From Desulfuribacillus alkaliarsenatis (GTDB taxonomy: Bacteria; Bacillota; Bacilli; Desulfuribacillales; Desulfuribacillaceae), in assembly GCF_001730225.1 (NCBI RefSeq), contig NZ_MIJE01000022.1, forward strand, positions 186,001 through 250,000: a DNA stretch of 64,000 nt. Direction: 5' to 3'. Numbering within the stretch: the stretch's first letter is position 1; every line of letters starts with the position of its first letter. Below, in pieces: positions 8,961 to 18,075 of this stretch. The position numbers and the translations under genes are program-made. The notes under the pieces were generated by a model. That model ran no database searches, was not told where the DNA came from, and saw nothing but the letters and a program-made list of their open reading frames with translations.

Positions 8961-10744
8961 AGAACAAAAATTACTACCCCTTTGACCGAAATCATTACTT
9001 TTATGGCAAGCTACTAACAGTAAGAGACTTTGAAGTAGAGCAAAGGTATAACAACAATAAGAGAAGACTATTAAACAAGCTGTTACAAGGTACGGGTGTT
9101 GTTGCAGGGCTTGATGTTGTCCAAGTAGACGACCAAAGCATTTCCATAGAATCTGGAATGGCTTTAGATGATTATGGTAGAGAGATTGTCGTTCAAGAGC
9201 CTGTGTTAAAAAGACTTAGACTTATCGATGGGTTCGAACAGGTGAAAGACTCCTCTAACATCTATTTATGCATGGAGTACGATGAAACACTTACAGAACC
9301 AGTGCATTCAATTGTTTCTACTCCTACCGATGATTCAGGGGGGAATCAATATAATCGCATTACTGAGTCATACCGATTTTATCTAACTGATCAGCCGTTA
9401 GCTCCTGATGCTTTACTAAAATACAAATTGGAGAAAGAACGTAAAGTAATTTTTCAGAACCAAATGCTAACAATTGAGCAGATAGTTCCAAGATACGTAG
9501 AACAAGGAAAAAAATTAGATATAACTATTAATATATCGAAAAAAGGCACAATTGAACCAGTTGAGGTTCAGTATATGATGGAAGCAGGTCATCTAAAAGA
9601 CGAGCTTGGCAATCCTAATCTAGAGGTATTGTTCCAAGAAAAGGAAAACAAAAAAGAGTGGGGAATTGAGAAGAAATACGTTTTATCGGCTGAACAGGTT
9701 AAGAAAACATTAGATAGAATACGTATTCCAAGTGCTAGCTTCTCAGTCAAAATTGGCGATGAAACGTTTACAATTGATGAAGATGTATTATTCAATGTGC
9801 AGGTTATCGATCGTCCGATTGGTGTACAGTTATGTGAAGATTTCTACAGTCAAGACTTCAGCGACATGGTCTCTGGTAATAGTCAAACAGCACTCTATCT
9901 AGCGAAGTTGCACATTATTACATCTGGCGATATGTATATTATAGAGACACTTGAAAAAATGCCCTTTGGGCAATATGTTATCAATAATAACCTGTTACAA
10001 ATGATGCTAGAAGCGTCAGCAACTACAAGCAACCAAGTAGACAACAATGAGTATGAGTTTCGTAAGGATACATTGTGGCAGGAGCTGCGAAACAAGGAAG
10101 ATGACCCTAAGTCTTGGTTTGCAACTGGTGTTGAAGACATAGATTTAGGTTTCGACAAAACTAAAAACAAACGATTCTTTTCCCATGAAATTGCCCATGG
10201 GCTAGGTAATGGACCAGTTGCCATAGTCTTAGCCGTTGAAGAAACTAAACAATATGTTGAGAATTCTGGAGAAAGGGTACTAATTTTTGGGGAGAATAGT
10301 ATTTTTAAATCTAGTCAGTTCGACTCTGACACTCCTGAGTACCGTATGGGCGCCCTTGCCTACCCTGACAAGGGAACATTCCGGATCGGTTTACACTTAC
10401 TAGAGCAAGGGAAACAAGCAACAATGAAAGTACGTTGGTGGGCTTACAAGGATGCTGGGGAGGAGCAAAAAGATGAAGGACTGTGGGCACTGAAGAACAT
10501 TAAAATATCTATCACACCTAACACGGTTACTGTAGCTCCTAGGGAAAAAGTACATCTAATCGCCAATATAGAAGGAACCAAGAACAAAGAATGTAGATGG
10601 CAAGTAAAAGAAAATAACGGAGGAACTATCGACTATAATGGGGTTTATGAAGCGCCAAACGCAGAGGGTATATATGAAATCATAGCCCAAAGCGTTAAAT
10701 ACCCACAGAAGAAAGCCTCCGCATATGTTGTTGTAAAAGCTTAA
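8957..10744 (+). CDS. Large CIS-associated accessory protein with Ig-like C-terminus
   Basis: I start this at 8957 rather than the in-frame ATG at 8942, because GGAGG at 8944-8948 is then 8 nt upstream and the ATG overlaps the previous stop as ATGA. The 595-residue product opens with YPFDRNHYFYGKLLTVRDF, a conserved opening I associate with large proteins next to CIS baseplate genes. GVVAGLDVVQ and IEIESGMALDDYGREIV-like strings follow. The last ~80 residues (SITPNTVTVAPREKVHLIA, ending QKKASAYVVVKA) look like a bacterial Ig-like beta domain. It may be a fibre, a shell around the baseplate, or a target-binding part. The exact role is unknown. It is the last gene before a minus-strand gene, with overlapping stops. 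Confidence 0.72.
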   Translation: MKNKNYYPFDRNHYFYGKLLTVRDFEVEQRYNNNKRRLLNKLLQGTGVVAGLDVVQVDDQSISIESGMALDDYGREIVVQEPVLKRLRLIDGFEQVKDSSNIYLCMEYDETLTEPVHSIVSTPTDDSGGNQYNRITESYRFYLTDQPLAPDALLKYKLEKERKVIFQNQMLTIEQIVPRYVEQGKKLDITINISKKGTIEPVEVQYMMEAGHLKDELGNPNLEVLFQEKENKKEWGIEKKYVLSAEQVKKTLDRIRIPSASFSVKIGDETFTIDEDVLFNVQVIDRPIGVQLCEDFYSQDFSDMVSGNSQTALYLAKLHIITSGDMYIIETLEKMPFGQYVINNNLLQMMLEASATTSNQVDNNEYEFRKDTLWQELRNKEDDPKSWFATGVEDIDLGFDKTKNKRFFSHEIAHGLGNGPVAIVLAVEETKQYVENSGERVLIFGENSIFKSSQFDSDTPEYRMGALAYPDKGTFRIGLHLLEQGKQATMKVRWWAYKDAGEEQKDEGLWALKNIKISITPNTVTVAPREKVHLIANIEGTKNKECRWQVKENNGGTIDYNGVYEAPNAEGIYEIIAQSVKYPQKKASAYVVVKA

Positions 10745-11670
10745 TTTCCGACGTCAACGTGAATCAAAGCTGGTTCAGTCGCTTGTTCTTCAAGTGCTTC
10801 TGTCTCCTGCTCAGGACTGCCGTTAGAAACTGGTAGTTCACCTACCTGCTGTACAGGCACGGGCGCTTGTACAGGGGTAGTGTTGTCAGGGACTATGAAA
10901 CGCGTATAAAGGATAAAAGAGAAGAATAATAGCAAAGCAACTAAAGAAATATTTTTAAGTAATTGCACCTGGGATTTTCGTTCTTGGAACCAGTTTTTTA
11001 GTTTTTCTGTAAAGGTAGAAGTATCTATACGCTCTACATCTTTAACGATTTCAGGAATAGATTGATAGACAGCCCGTTCACACTTCTTTAGTACCATTTG
11101 TAGCTGCTTATTGCTACGGCTGTCAGTTTCCTTGGGAAACAGCAGTAATACTAAGTTGGCAATCTTTAAATAGAGAGTATTGATAGTGCTCGACGATTGT
11201 AACTGTTCTGGATGGAAAGCAAATGAAAAATAGATAGTTTCATCTGGATGGACATGGATGTTGTCAGTATCAACAAGATGTATCAGCACAGGCAACGGTG
11301 CTTGAGAGTATGTAGAGAGCTTAAATAAAATGTTTTTTAATAGATTGACACGGTTGCCAAAGGAGAGCCTATGACGAGCAACGTAATCTTTGAGAAGATA
11401 GGGCTGAGAGTAAGTGAAAACAGTATAGAGACAAGCGCCTGATGTGAAAACATCGACAAACTCAGCTACTGTCGCATCCTTTTGTAAAGATAACATATCT
11501 TCAATACAATTGCGGATTAATTCAGGATTGCGGAACTCATTGATTAAGTATTGTTTCTGGGTCGCTTGATTAGATACACTTGCTTCATTTGCCAAATATA
11601 CCTGCAAGTCTTTGTATGAACGTAGTGTCTGATAAATAGAATATACGCGCTGATTCGATTGTAACAACAC
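10741..11670 (-). CDS. Membrane-anchored protein with pseudokinase-like N-terminal domain
   Basis: This 309-residue protein has one clear membrane segment at about 240-257 (ISLVALLLFFSFILYT) and a low-complexity Pro/Glu tail of ~50 residues. The first ~210 residues loosely resemble a kinase lobe arrangement: EFVDVFTSGACLYTVFTYSQ resembles the hinge, and PVLIHLVDTDNIHVHPDETI resembles the catalytic-loop region, but no HRD, DFG or P-loop motif is present. A catalytically dead kinase fold is therefore only a guess. With no signal peptide, the large domain would be cytoplasmic. It is the only minus-strand gene in the CIS block. Its stop overlaps the stop of the upstream plus-strand gene by 4 nt, and it diverges from the 11762 gene across 91 nt. 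Confidence 0.55.
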   Translation of the reverse strand: MLLQSNQRVYSIYQTLRSYKDLQVYLANEASVSNQATQKQYLINEFRNPELIRNCIEDMLSLQKDATVAEFVDVFTSGACLYTVFTYSQPYLLKDYVARHRLSFGNRVNLLKNILFKLSTYSQAPLPVLIHLVDTDNIHVHPDETIYFSFAFHPEQLQSSSTINTLYLKIANLVLLLFPKETDSRSNKQLQMVLKKCERAVYQSIPEIVKDVERIDTSTFTEKLKNWFQERKSQVQLLKNISLVALLLFFSFILYTRFIVPDNTTPVQAPVPVQQVGELPVSNGSPEQETEALEEQATEPALIHVDVGN

Positions 11671-11761
11671 GATAAGTCCTCCTAACGGGAAGCTAGTATT
11701 TATTAATAATTATAACTGATGCTGCCTAATATGTCAGCAATTGCGAACGGGGTGAATCATC
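11671..11761. promoter_or_regulatory. Divergent intergenic region inside the CIS locus
   Basis: These 91 bases separate the minus-strand pseudokinase-like gene from the pseudocyclase gene. They are AT-rich in the middle (TATTTATTAATAATTATAAC) and contain a GGGGTG ribosome site 7-8 nt before the TTG start at 11762 and a TCCTCC-type complement before the minus gene. Promoters for both directions are expected here because neither gene can be read through from a same-strand neighbour on that side. No clear operator is visible. Confidence 0.45.
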
Positions 11762-14533
11762 TTGAAAAAGAAAAGCATAATAGCAGCTGTAATAATGAGT
11801 GTATTATTGAGTTTTTCTCTATCTTGGTTTATTAAAGATCAAATTGATATTCAGCTATCAGGTAAACAGGGTCTTGTAATAACTGATTTACAAGCAATAA
11901 ATCATGTTATTGACTTCTATGTAGATAGTCGTGGTAATTATTACTACCTGGATTACAATCAAAAAAACACATATTTGTATAAGGTATCGAACACAGGTGA
12001 GCAGCTATTCAAAAAGAAACTCCCAACGCAATTTGATGGTAAGCAGCAGTTTTACACGAAAATTGTAGTAGATGAAAAAGACCAAATTTATCTAACGGTA
12101 GTAGTAGCAGGTAAAAAAGACCGTATTATTGAACGGGAGTGGATAAGGAAATTTGATGCAGATGGTAGTAACCCTAGGGAGATTTTTGAAATAGTTCATA
12201 CAGAAGAAAAGAAAATGGATAACCCGTTCTCTGCTAGTAGTGGGCGACTAATCCAATTACAATATTTTAATAACAAGCTATATGTATTTGACCAAGAAAA
12301 TTTTAATGAAATTGCACTATATAGCTTGGACTTAGGAACAAATAATTTAAGGGTAGAAAAGGAAAAGATTCTTCGCTTAGACAGTAATTTACTACGTGAA
12401 ATTATCATTACAGCTAGGGAAGAAATATATCTATTAAATAGACATGCAGACATATATCGGATTAGTAGTGCTGATTATAGTGTTGAGAAGGTGAATACAT
12501 CCTATAATGGCAACGAGCGCGTAATTCCACACACTATATCTAGCGATGAAGAAGGATTTGTCTATTTCACAGATGTCTATAACGAATATATTGTAAAAAT
12601 CAATCCCCACACCCTAACAGCTGGGCCAGTATTTCAACTGTCGGAAAAAATTGATGGAACTGGTAGTGTGGAATTAGGAGATTTAAGAAATATTAAGAAA
12701 TTTTCTAGTGGTCAATTATCAGGCCATACCCATTTCGGATTGGATGGTAATGCACTGGCGACCTATTACCCTAATCAGACAGGTACAATGATAGATAGGG
12801 TGCAGATAAGTGCTATAAATGCTTTCTTTACTTATGGTGTTTGGTTTTTAGGAATCATTATTGCTAGTTTTTTAATTGTAATTTCGGTCAACATATTCAG
12901 AGGTAAGCTTGGATTAGTAGCTAAACAAATTATGATTTTTGTACCTATTTTTCTTATTGTCATGTTTGCGCTAATTCTATATTTAACAAATGAAGCTAAG
13001 CAAGCCACAATTGATGCTGAATATGAAAAGCTAACAACAGTAGTAGAGAAAACAGCTAAACTTATGGATGGTGACCTATTTACAAGTATCAACATGCCAG
13101 CAGAAGATTTTGGCGAAGATTTTATGGAAATTGTACGACAGGTTAACGTCGGCGACGGTGTTATCTACTACATTACCTATTTGATAGAGAACGGGCAAAT
13201 TTATGTGGCGGTATCAAATAGCTTCCAAAGCTATACGCCAATTGAATATATCTTTGATGCTAAAACGGCGCAATCTTACTATGATACTTTAGCGCACGAT
13301 AAAACAACGCCAGAAACTACTATGGATAGTTTAGGTGAGTGGATGTTTGCAATGACAACAATTAAAGATAGTAAGGGCAATATTGTTGGAATATTAGAGC
13401 ATGGAATGGATGCAGGGCAAATTGATGAAGATATCAATGCTGCTGCAAGACAATTAACCTTATTGATGGTAGGGATTGCCTTGACAATCGCTTTAGCATA
13501 CCTAATTATGCTGAAGTACTCATTAAGGGCCTTATCGATTTTGAAAACAAGTGTAGCAGAAGTTGCTTCTGGTCAATGGGATACTAAGGTAGATATCAGG
13601 ACAAAGGATGAATTTAGAGACATTGGGCAAGCCTTTAACCGTATGTCCGACCATATCCAAGACCATATCAAAGAAATCACCCAGCTAAACAAAGCTTATG
13701 TGAAATTTGTTCCAGAAGAAATATTCAAACTCTTAGGGAAGAAGAGCATCTTAGATGTCAAGCTTGGGGAACAAGTAACGGCAGATATGACTATGATGTT
13801 TGTTAATCTCCGTAATATCGAAGAACAGACTAAGCTTATGGATAAGCAGGAGAACTACCAATTCGTAAATCAAGTACTAGAAATTATTGTTAAAACAGTG
13901 AGCGAGAATAATGGAGTAGTAGAACGCTTTGAAGGAGCGGGAGCAATTTCTTTGTTTAAGAATAAAGCTGAAGATGCTTTACTTGCAGGATTACGGATAA
14001 TGGAAGAAATCAATTTATACAATGAACAGCATAAACAACATATCCAAGTAGGAATCTCAATCAATACAGGGCCTGTGCTCTTAGGTATAGTAGGCCATGA
14101 GGAGCGAATGGCGACTACAGTTATATCCGATGAACTAACCAATACCTATGCTTTAGAAACAATAAGTGCAAAAACTGGAGCAAACCTATTAGTAGCGGCA
14201 TCAACATTTACATTACTAGACAAAAGTGAAACGTATAGTTATCGCTATATAGGCAAAGTCCAGGATAAGAACAGTTCAAAAAGCATCGAATTGTATGAGT
14301 TCCTAGATAGCTATGCTCCAGATGTTAGAAATAGCAAACGAATGACTAGGGATATGCTAGAACTGGGAGTACGTCTATACCAGGCAGGAGACTTTATCGA
14401 GGCTCGGAAGCAGTTTATCCGTGTAATTCGTGCCGACCGTAACGATCAGCTAGCGAAGACTTATCTATTCCTATGTGAGAAATATAATCAGCAATCCGCA
14501 GATAACCATGAAGGCATATTGGAATACTTCTAG
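11762..14533 (+). CDS. Membrane sensor: beta-propeller, Cache-like, HAMP and degenerate class III cyclase domains
   Basis: This 923-residue protein has a signal-anchor (about 5-25), a propeller-like region (about 35-345, repeating YYLDYNQKNTYLYKVS-type blades), two membrane segments near 360-407, a likely extracytoplasmic Cache-like region (about 410-545), another membrane segment near 560-580, HAMP (about 584-640) and a class III cyclase-like domain (about 645-830). The C-terminus looks TPR-like (LGVRLYQAGDFIEARKQFIRV). In active cyclases two metal-binding Asp lie in F-x-D-I-x-G-F and F-x-G-D-x-x-M-x-x-F. Here these read MMFVNLRN and RFEGAGAISLF, so both Asp are gone. It is probably a signalling scaffold rather than an enzyme. 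The TTG start is supported by GGGGTG 8 nt upstream. It opens the second CIS transcript. Confidence 0.75.
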   Translation: MKKKSIIAAVIMSVLLSFSLSWFIKDQIDIQLSGKQGLVITDLQAINHVIDFYVDSRGNYYYLDYNQKNTYLYKVSNTGEQLFKKKLPTQFDGKQQFYTKIVVDEKDQIYLTVVVAGKKDRIIEREWIRKFDADGSNPREIFEIVHTEEKKMDNPFSASSGRLIQLQYFNNKLYVFDQENFNEIALYSLDLGTNNLRVEKEKILRLDSNLLREIIITAREEIYLLNRHADIYRISSADYSVEKVNTSYNGNERVIPHTISSDEEGFVYFTDVYNEYIVKINPHTLTAGPVFQLSEKIDGTGSVELGDLRNIKKFSSGQLSGHTHFGLDGNALATYYPNQTGTMIDRVQISAINAFFTYGVWFLGIIIASFLIVISVNIFRGKLGLVAKQIMIFVPIFLIVMFALILYLTNEAKQATIDAEYEKLTTVVEKTAKLMDGDLFTSINMPAEDFGEDFMEIVRQVNVGDGVIYYITYLIENGQIYVAVSNSFQSYTPIEYIFDAKTAQSYYDTLAHDKTTPETTMDSLGEWMFAMTTIKDSKGNIVGILEHGMDAGQIDEDINAAARQLTLLMVGIALTIALAYLIMLKYSLRALSILKTSVAEVASGQWDTKVDIRTKDEFRDIGQAFNRMSDHIQDHIKEITQLNKAYVKFVPEEIFKLLGKKSILDVKLGEQVTADMTMMFVNLRNIEEQTKLMDKQENYQFVNQVLEIIVKTVSENNGVVERFEGAGAISLFKNKAEDALLAGLRIMEEINLYNEQHKQHIQVGISINTGPVLLGIVGHEERMATTVISDELTNTYALETISAKTGANLLVAASTFTLLDKSETYSYRYIGKVQDKNSSKSIELYEFLDSYAPDVRNSKRMTRDMLELGVRLYQAGDFIEARKQFIRVIRADRNDQLAKTYLFLCEKYNQQSADNHEGILEYF

Positions 14534-14546
14534 AAGGTGATGAAAC

Positions 14547-15968
14547 ATGCTAAACCTATTTGAGAAAAGTATCGGCGGCTATATCAGAAAACATGTAAAT
14601 TTAGTGAGAGCCAAATTTAAAAACGTAACCAATGTTGATAAAATGGGAAAAAAGCTTTTCCGGGATGTCATGGGAAAAGTAAGATCAATGTTTTCCCTAC
14701 GTCCACAGGCGAAAGCAGACTATGTAAAAGCTGGGCGGACATACATTGCGAAGAAAGTTATATTAATGGCCCTCGTCGGAGTATTAGCTTTTCTCTTTGT
14801 ATTCCATAGATTTCTTTATCCATGGGCGGAGGGACGGTTTTGGGTGCCAGAATTGACTATTAATACAGAGCGGTTTTATGTCTACTCTGGCAAGGCTAAA
14901 GTACTAGACACATATGCAAATCTATTATACGTAGGAGACTTAGATGATGGTAGAATCAATGGTAAGGGGAGTCTCTATCATCCAGATGGACATCTAGTGT
15001 ATCGAGGTGACTTTGTTAATGAGCTATATGAAGGCAAAGGAGAGCGTTTTGCTGCAGATGGCTCAGTAATTTACCGTGGAGACTTTAAAGCAAATGCCTA
15101 CCATGGCGAAGGGCAGTTGTTCGAAAATGGTAATTTACTGTACGAAGGTCAGTTTCAAGATGGTTTGTTCCATGGCGAAGGACAGTTGTATCATGATAAC
15201 GGCAATGTGCGGCTTACAGGAAATTTCCGTGCTGGGCACTTAGAGGGGGAAGGCAAGGAATACACAGCAGATGGTTCACTGCTCTACCACGGTTTTTTCC
15301 TAGATGGACTATATAATGGCACGGGAACTATCTATAATCCAGAGCTTAAAACAGTCAGCTACGAAGGGCAATTTCGTAAGGGACGTCATGAGGGCTTTGG
15401 TCGACTATACGACCAAGAATCTGGTCGTATAGTATATGAAGGTGAGTTTAGTGAAGGTCGTTACCATGGTGAAGGCAAGCTCTATAACTGGAAAGGGCAG
15501 GACGTCTATGTCGGTCATTTCTATCAGGGTGAGATTGATTACTTCCGCTATATTGATGCTCCAATAGACATCGTCAGAGAAGAGTTTGGTAATGAAAGCC
15601 GTGTGCAATTTTTTGATTTCCACTACTTGCTAGAGTATCACGACCTTACAATGATGTTTGCCTTTGAGAACCCAATAGATAGAGATCCTGAGGTCCATAA
15701 AATTTTATTCCTTGGCGGACAGGACTTTTTAGGTGGACCTATAGGAATGTCAATTGAAAGATTAAAGGATTATTATGGCGAAAATGAATTTGAATTTTAC
15801 TACCTTATAGATGATGAGAAAAGGGTCGTGTTAGAGCGGCTTCGCTTACCAGTCAATCTTGAATCGTTATATAGTGTGAAATATATATTACACAGTGATA
15901 TTTTTGTTCGCTACTATGCATTGAATCCTCAAGGAGATATTCTCTATTTTGAAATGGGAGGGCTTTAA
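14547..15968 (+). CDS. Membrane-anchored MORN-repeat protein
   Basis: This 473-residue protein has a basic N-terminus, one membrane segment at about 75-95 (VILMALVGVLAFLFVFH) and then about eight MORN repeats (about 130-335) of the form Y-x-G-x-F-x-x-G-x-x-H-G-x-G: examples are YRGDFKANAYHGEGQLF, YEGQFQDGLFHGEGQLY and YEGEFSEGRYHGEGKLY. The final ~130 residues (from about 345) are a separate domain with no repeats that I do not recognise. MORN repeats bind membranes or proteins. The topology suggests the repeats are outside or in the periplasm-like space, but direction is not proven. It is 13 nt after the pseudocyclase gene and adjacent to the TolC-like gene, so the three probably act together. 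Confidence 0.75.
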   Translation: MLNLFEKSIGGYIRKHVNLVRAKFKNVTNVDKMGKKLFRDVMGKVRSMFSLRPQAKADYVKAGRTYIAKKVILMALVGVLAFLFVFHRFLYPWAEGRFWVPELTINTERFYVYSGKAKVLDTYANLLYVGDLDDGRINGKGSLYHPDGHLVYRGDFVNELYEGKGERFAADGSVIYRGDFKANAYHGEGQLFENGNLLYEGQFQDGLFHGEGQLYHDNGNVRLTGNFRAGHLEGEGKEYTADGSLLYHGFFLDGLYNGTGTIYNPELKTVSYEGQFRKGRHEGFGRLYDQESGRIVYEGEFSEGRYHGEGKLYNWKGQDVYVGHFYQGEIDYFRYIDAPIDIVREEFGNESRVQFFDFHYLLEYHDLTMMFAFENPIDRDPEVHKILFLGGQDFLGGPIGMSIERLKDYYGENEFEFYYLIDDEKRVVLERLRLPVNLESLYSVKYILHSDIFVRYYALNPQGDILYFEMGGL

Positions 15969-18059
15969 ATGATTGGTAATAGCCATAAAACTAAAAAGAC
16001 ACTCATCATAACTTTAAAATGGCTAATTATATTAAGCTTAGTTATAAGCTTAGTTAGTCCTACCATTGTCATGGCCAATCGTACTACTCACCAGCTATCT
16101 ATGGAGGAGACAATACACCATACTACCAGAAATAATAGCGGTTTAAGGGATACTAGAATTAATCGAATTAAGAAAACTATTGAGCGTCGGGAAGCAATTG
16201 AAGCAGTTAGGATAGCACAAAGACGAGAGCGCTTTCCGTGGTTTACCCTACTGATGAGTATAAACCTTCCGCAAAAGAATACATTACCGCGGGCAATCGA
16301 GTTACTTATGAAATTACCTGAGATTAACTCGGAGCTACACATGCTTAGGCACAAAGAACAATATGAAACAATCGTATCAAAGCATGACGCCCAACTAGCA
16401 TATTATGATGTGCTGTTAGCACAGTATACAGTTAATCGTACCTGGGATTATATATATGAAACACAGGAGGCATTAGAGCGACTACGGAGGCAACAACGCA
16501 TAGGCTTGGCAGATATCAGAGATGTGGAGTATCTTGAGGGAGCATTAGAAGGACATCAAACTACACTGAAAAAAGCTATTCAAGATTTAGAGAAAAGCAT
16601 TGATAAAATAAATAAGCTTACACAACTAAGAACTACCGTTAATACGACCTTTCCTGACTATGTACCGTCAGTAAATCTAGATAGAAGCCAGTTAGATGAT
16701 ATCATTGACCATGCAATTAAGTATGATTACAGCTTACTTGAGGCTACTCAAGAGCGGAAAATTGCCCAGGCAAGAGTTGTTGAACTGATAGATTTATATA
16801 ATAACCGTTGGGGTAGCACAGTAAGGCCGATGACCCAATATGTGCAAAGTCAGATTGGTAGGCAGGCAGAGCGGTTAGACAGGCGCATTAACTACGATGT
16901 GTTTATCAATTCCTACTATGAGCCTGCACTTAATCGAATTGAGGCACCCTGGAGTGGTTCATTTAGGTTTCGGATTTTGTTTATTACAATTAGGATTCCT
17001 AAGGAATGGTTCAAGCTAGGGACTGTTGCCGAACGTTATTTTGACGATGAGAAGTACGCTTTATTTAATGCCCTTGTCGAAAGGGACCAAGCAATTGATA
17101 TGGAAAACGATATTCGTGAGAATTTAATCCAACAGGTTAAAGACACCTATTTCACACTTAAGCAGATGGAAGCTGTCAATGAGGACGCAATACGCAACTT
17201 AGCACGTGCGGAGCGCAACTATGAAATAAGTCTTCGAGATAATAAGTTAGGTTTAGTGACATTCCAAGAACTGCATTCAGAGAAGATGAATTTCTACGAA
17301 CAACAGGATGGAAGCTATGAAGCGCTCTTAGAATATGGCAAGACAATTGCAATGTTTAATATGTTTTCCAGTGGTTACTTAGATGTTTTAAGTGGTGATT
17401 TCCAGGCAACATCATTAGCAGATGGTGATTCTTGGATAAGCGAAAGTGGAGAGATAGCTAGTTGGTACATTGAGACATTGTTAACAGACTACAAGTTTAC
17501 CTTTGGGGTACAAGTTCCTGATACATTAGGTGTTACTGACTATGAATTATACACTGCCAACCACGTCCAAATCGGAGACAGAACAGTAGTTAGTGAAACC
17601 ATTAGTCACTTACCGTTAAGCCTAGAAGAGAGCAGTATGTTATACGTGAAATTCTATAAGGATGATGAGCTACGTTATATAGCACAATTAGATGGCTTTG
17701 GTGTAACGGGACCATTGCTGCTTCAAGAAGCGACAGAGGATACATTACCAGAAGCAATAGATATAGCTATTGGCACTTGGCAGGTTTCAATGGAGAATCA
17801 ATATAGAGCCATCTTTGAAATGGGCATCCATCAGGATATAGTATGGGATGAATATTCATTACATTATGGAGACCGTGATGGAATCCAAATTGGTAGTGAA
17901 CGCACTAATGCAGGTGCCCCTATTGGCCACTTACCTAGTACGTTCTCAGAGCCTGAGAAATTGAAGGTTCGTTTATATTCTAATGGCAGCTTTGTAACAG
18001 AGCTAGGCTTACAAGTGGTAGAGAATAATGCAGGTATATTAGTAGAGTTATCAGAGTAA
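15969..18059 (+). CDS. TolC-fold exported protein with two tandem C-terminal beta domains
   Basis: This 696-residue protein has an N-terminal signal sequence (about 10-36, LKWLIILSLVISLVSPTIVMA). The mature part shows the two-fold TolC/outer-membrane-factor pattern: repeat 1 starts LSMEETIHHTTRNNSGLRD near 43, repeat 2 near 240-260 (LDDIIDHAIKYDYSLLEA). The typical end of the TolC core appears near 425-460 (NYEISLRDNKLGLVTFQELH). Residues about 490-690 hold two similar beta domains (YELYTANHVQIGDRTVV and YSLHYGDRDGIQIGSERT; each followed by SHLP or GHLP and a K-V-R-L-Y type strand). The fold call is firm; a channel role is inferred. It starts right after the MORN gene stop, with GGGAGG upstream. 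Confidence 0.75.
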   Translation: MIGNSHKTKKTLIITLKWLIILSLVISLVSPTIVMANRTTHQLSMEETIHHTTRNNSGLRDTRINRIKKTIERREAIEAVRIAQRRERFPWFTLLMSINLPQKNTLPRAIELLMKLPEINSELHMLRHKEQYETIVSKHDAQLAYYDVLLAQYTVNRTWDYIYETQEALERLRRQQRIGLADIRDVEYLEGALEGHQTTLKKAIQDLEKSIDKINKLTQLRTTVNTTFPDYVPSVNLDRSQLDDIIDHAIKYDYSLLEATQERKIAQARVVELIDLYNNRWGSTVRPMTQYVQSQIGRQAERLDRRINYDVFINSYYEPALNRIEAPWSGSFRFRILFITIRIPKEWFKLGTVAERYFDDEKYALFNALVERDQAIDMENDIRENLIQQVKDTYFTLKQMEAVNEDAIRNLARAERNYEISLRDNKLGLVTFQELHSEKMNFYEQQDGSYEALLEYGKTIAMFNMFSSGYLDVLSGDFQATSLADGDSWISESGEIASWYIETLLTDYKFTFGVQVPDTLGVTDYELYTANHVQIGDRTVVSETISHLPLSLEESSMLYVKFYKDDELRYIAQLDGFGVTGPLLLQEATEDTLPEAIDIAIGTWQVSMENQYRAIFEMGIHQDIVWDEYSLHYGDRDGIQIGSERTNAGAPIGHLPSTFSEPEKLKVRLYSNGSFVTELGLQVVENNAGILVELSE

Positions 18060-18075
18060 TGGGAGGATGGAGACC

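Noticed and set aside
11762-14533. Active adenylate or guanylate cyclase
   Set aside because: Both metal-binding Asp are replaced (Asn and Ala), so catalysis is unlikely.
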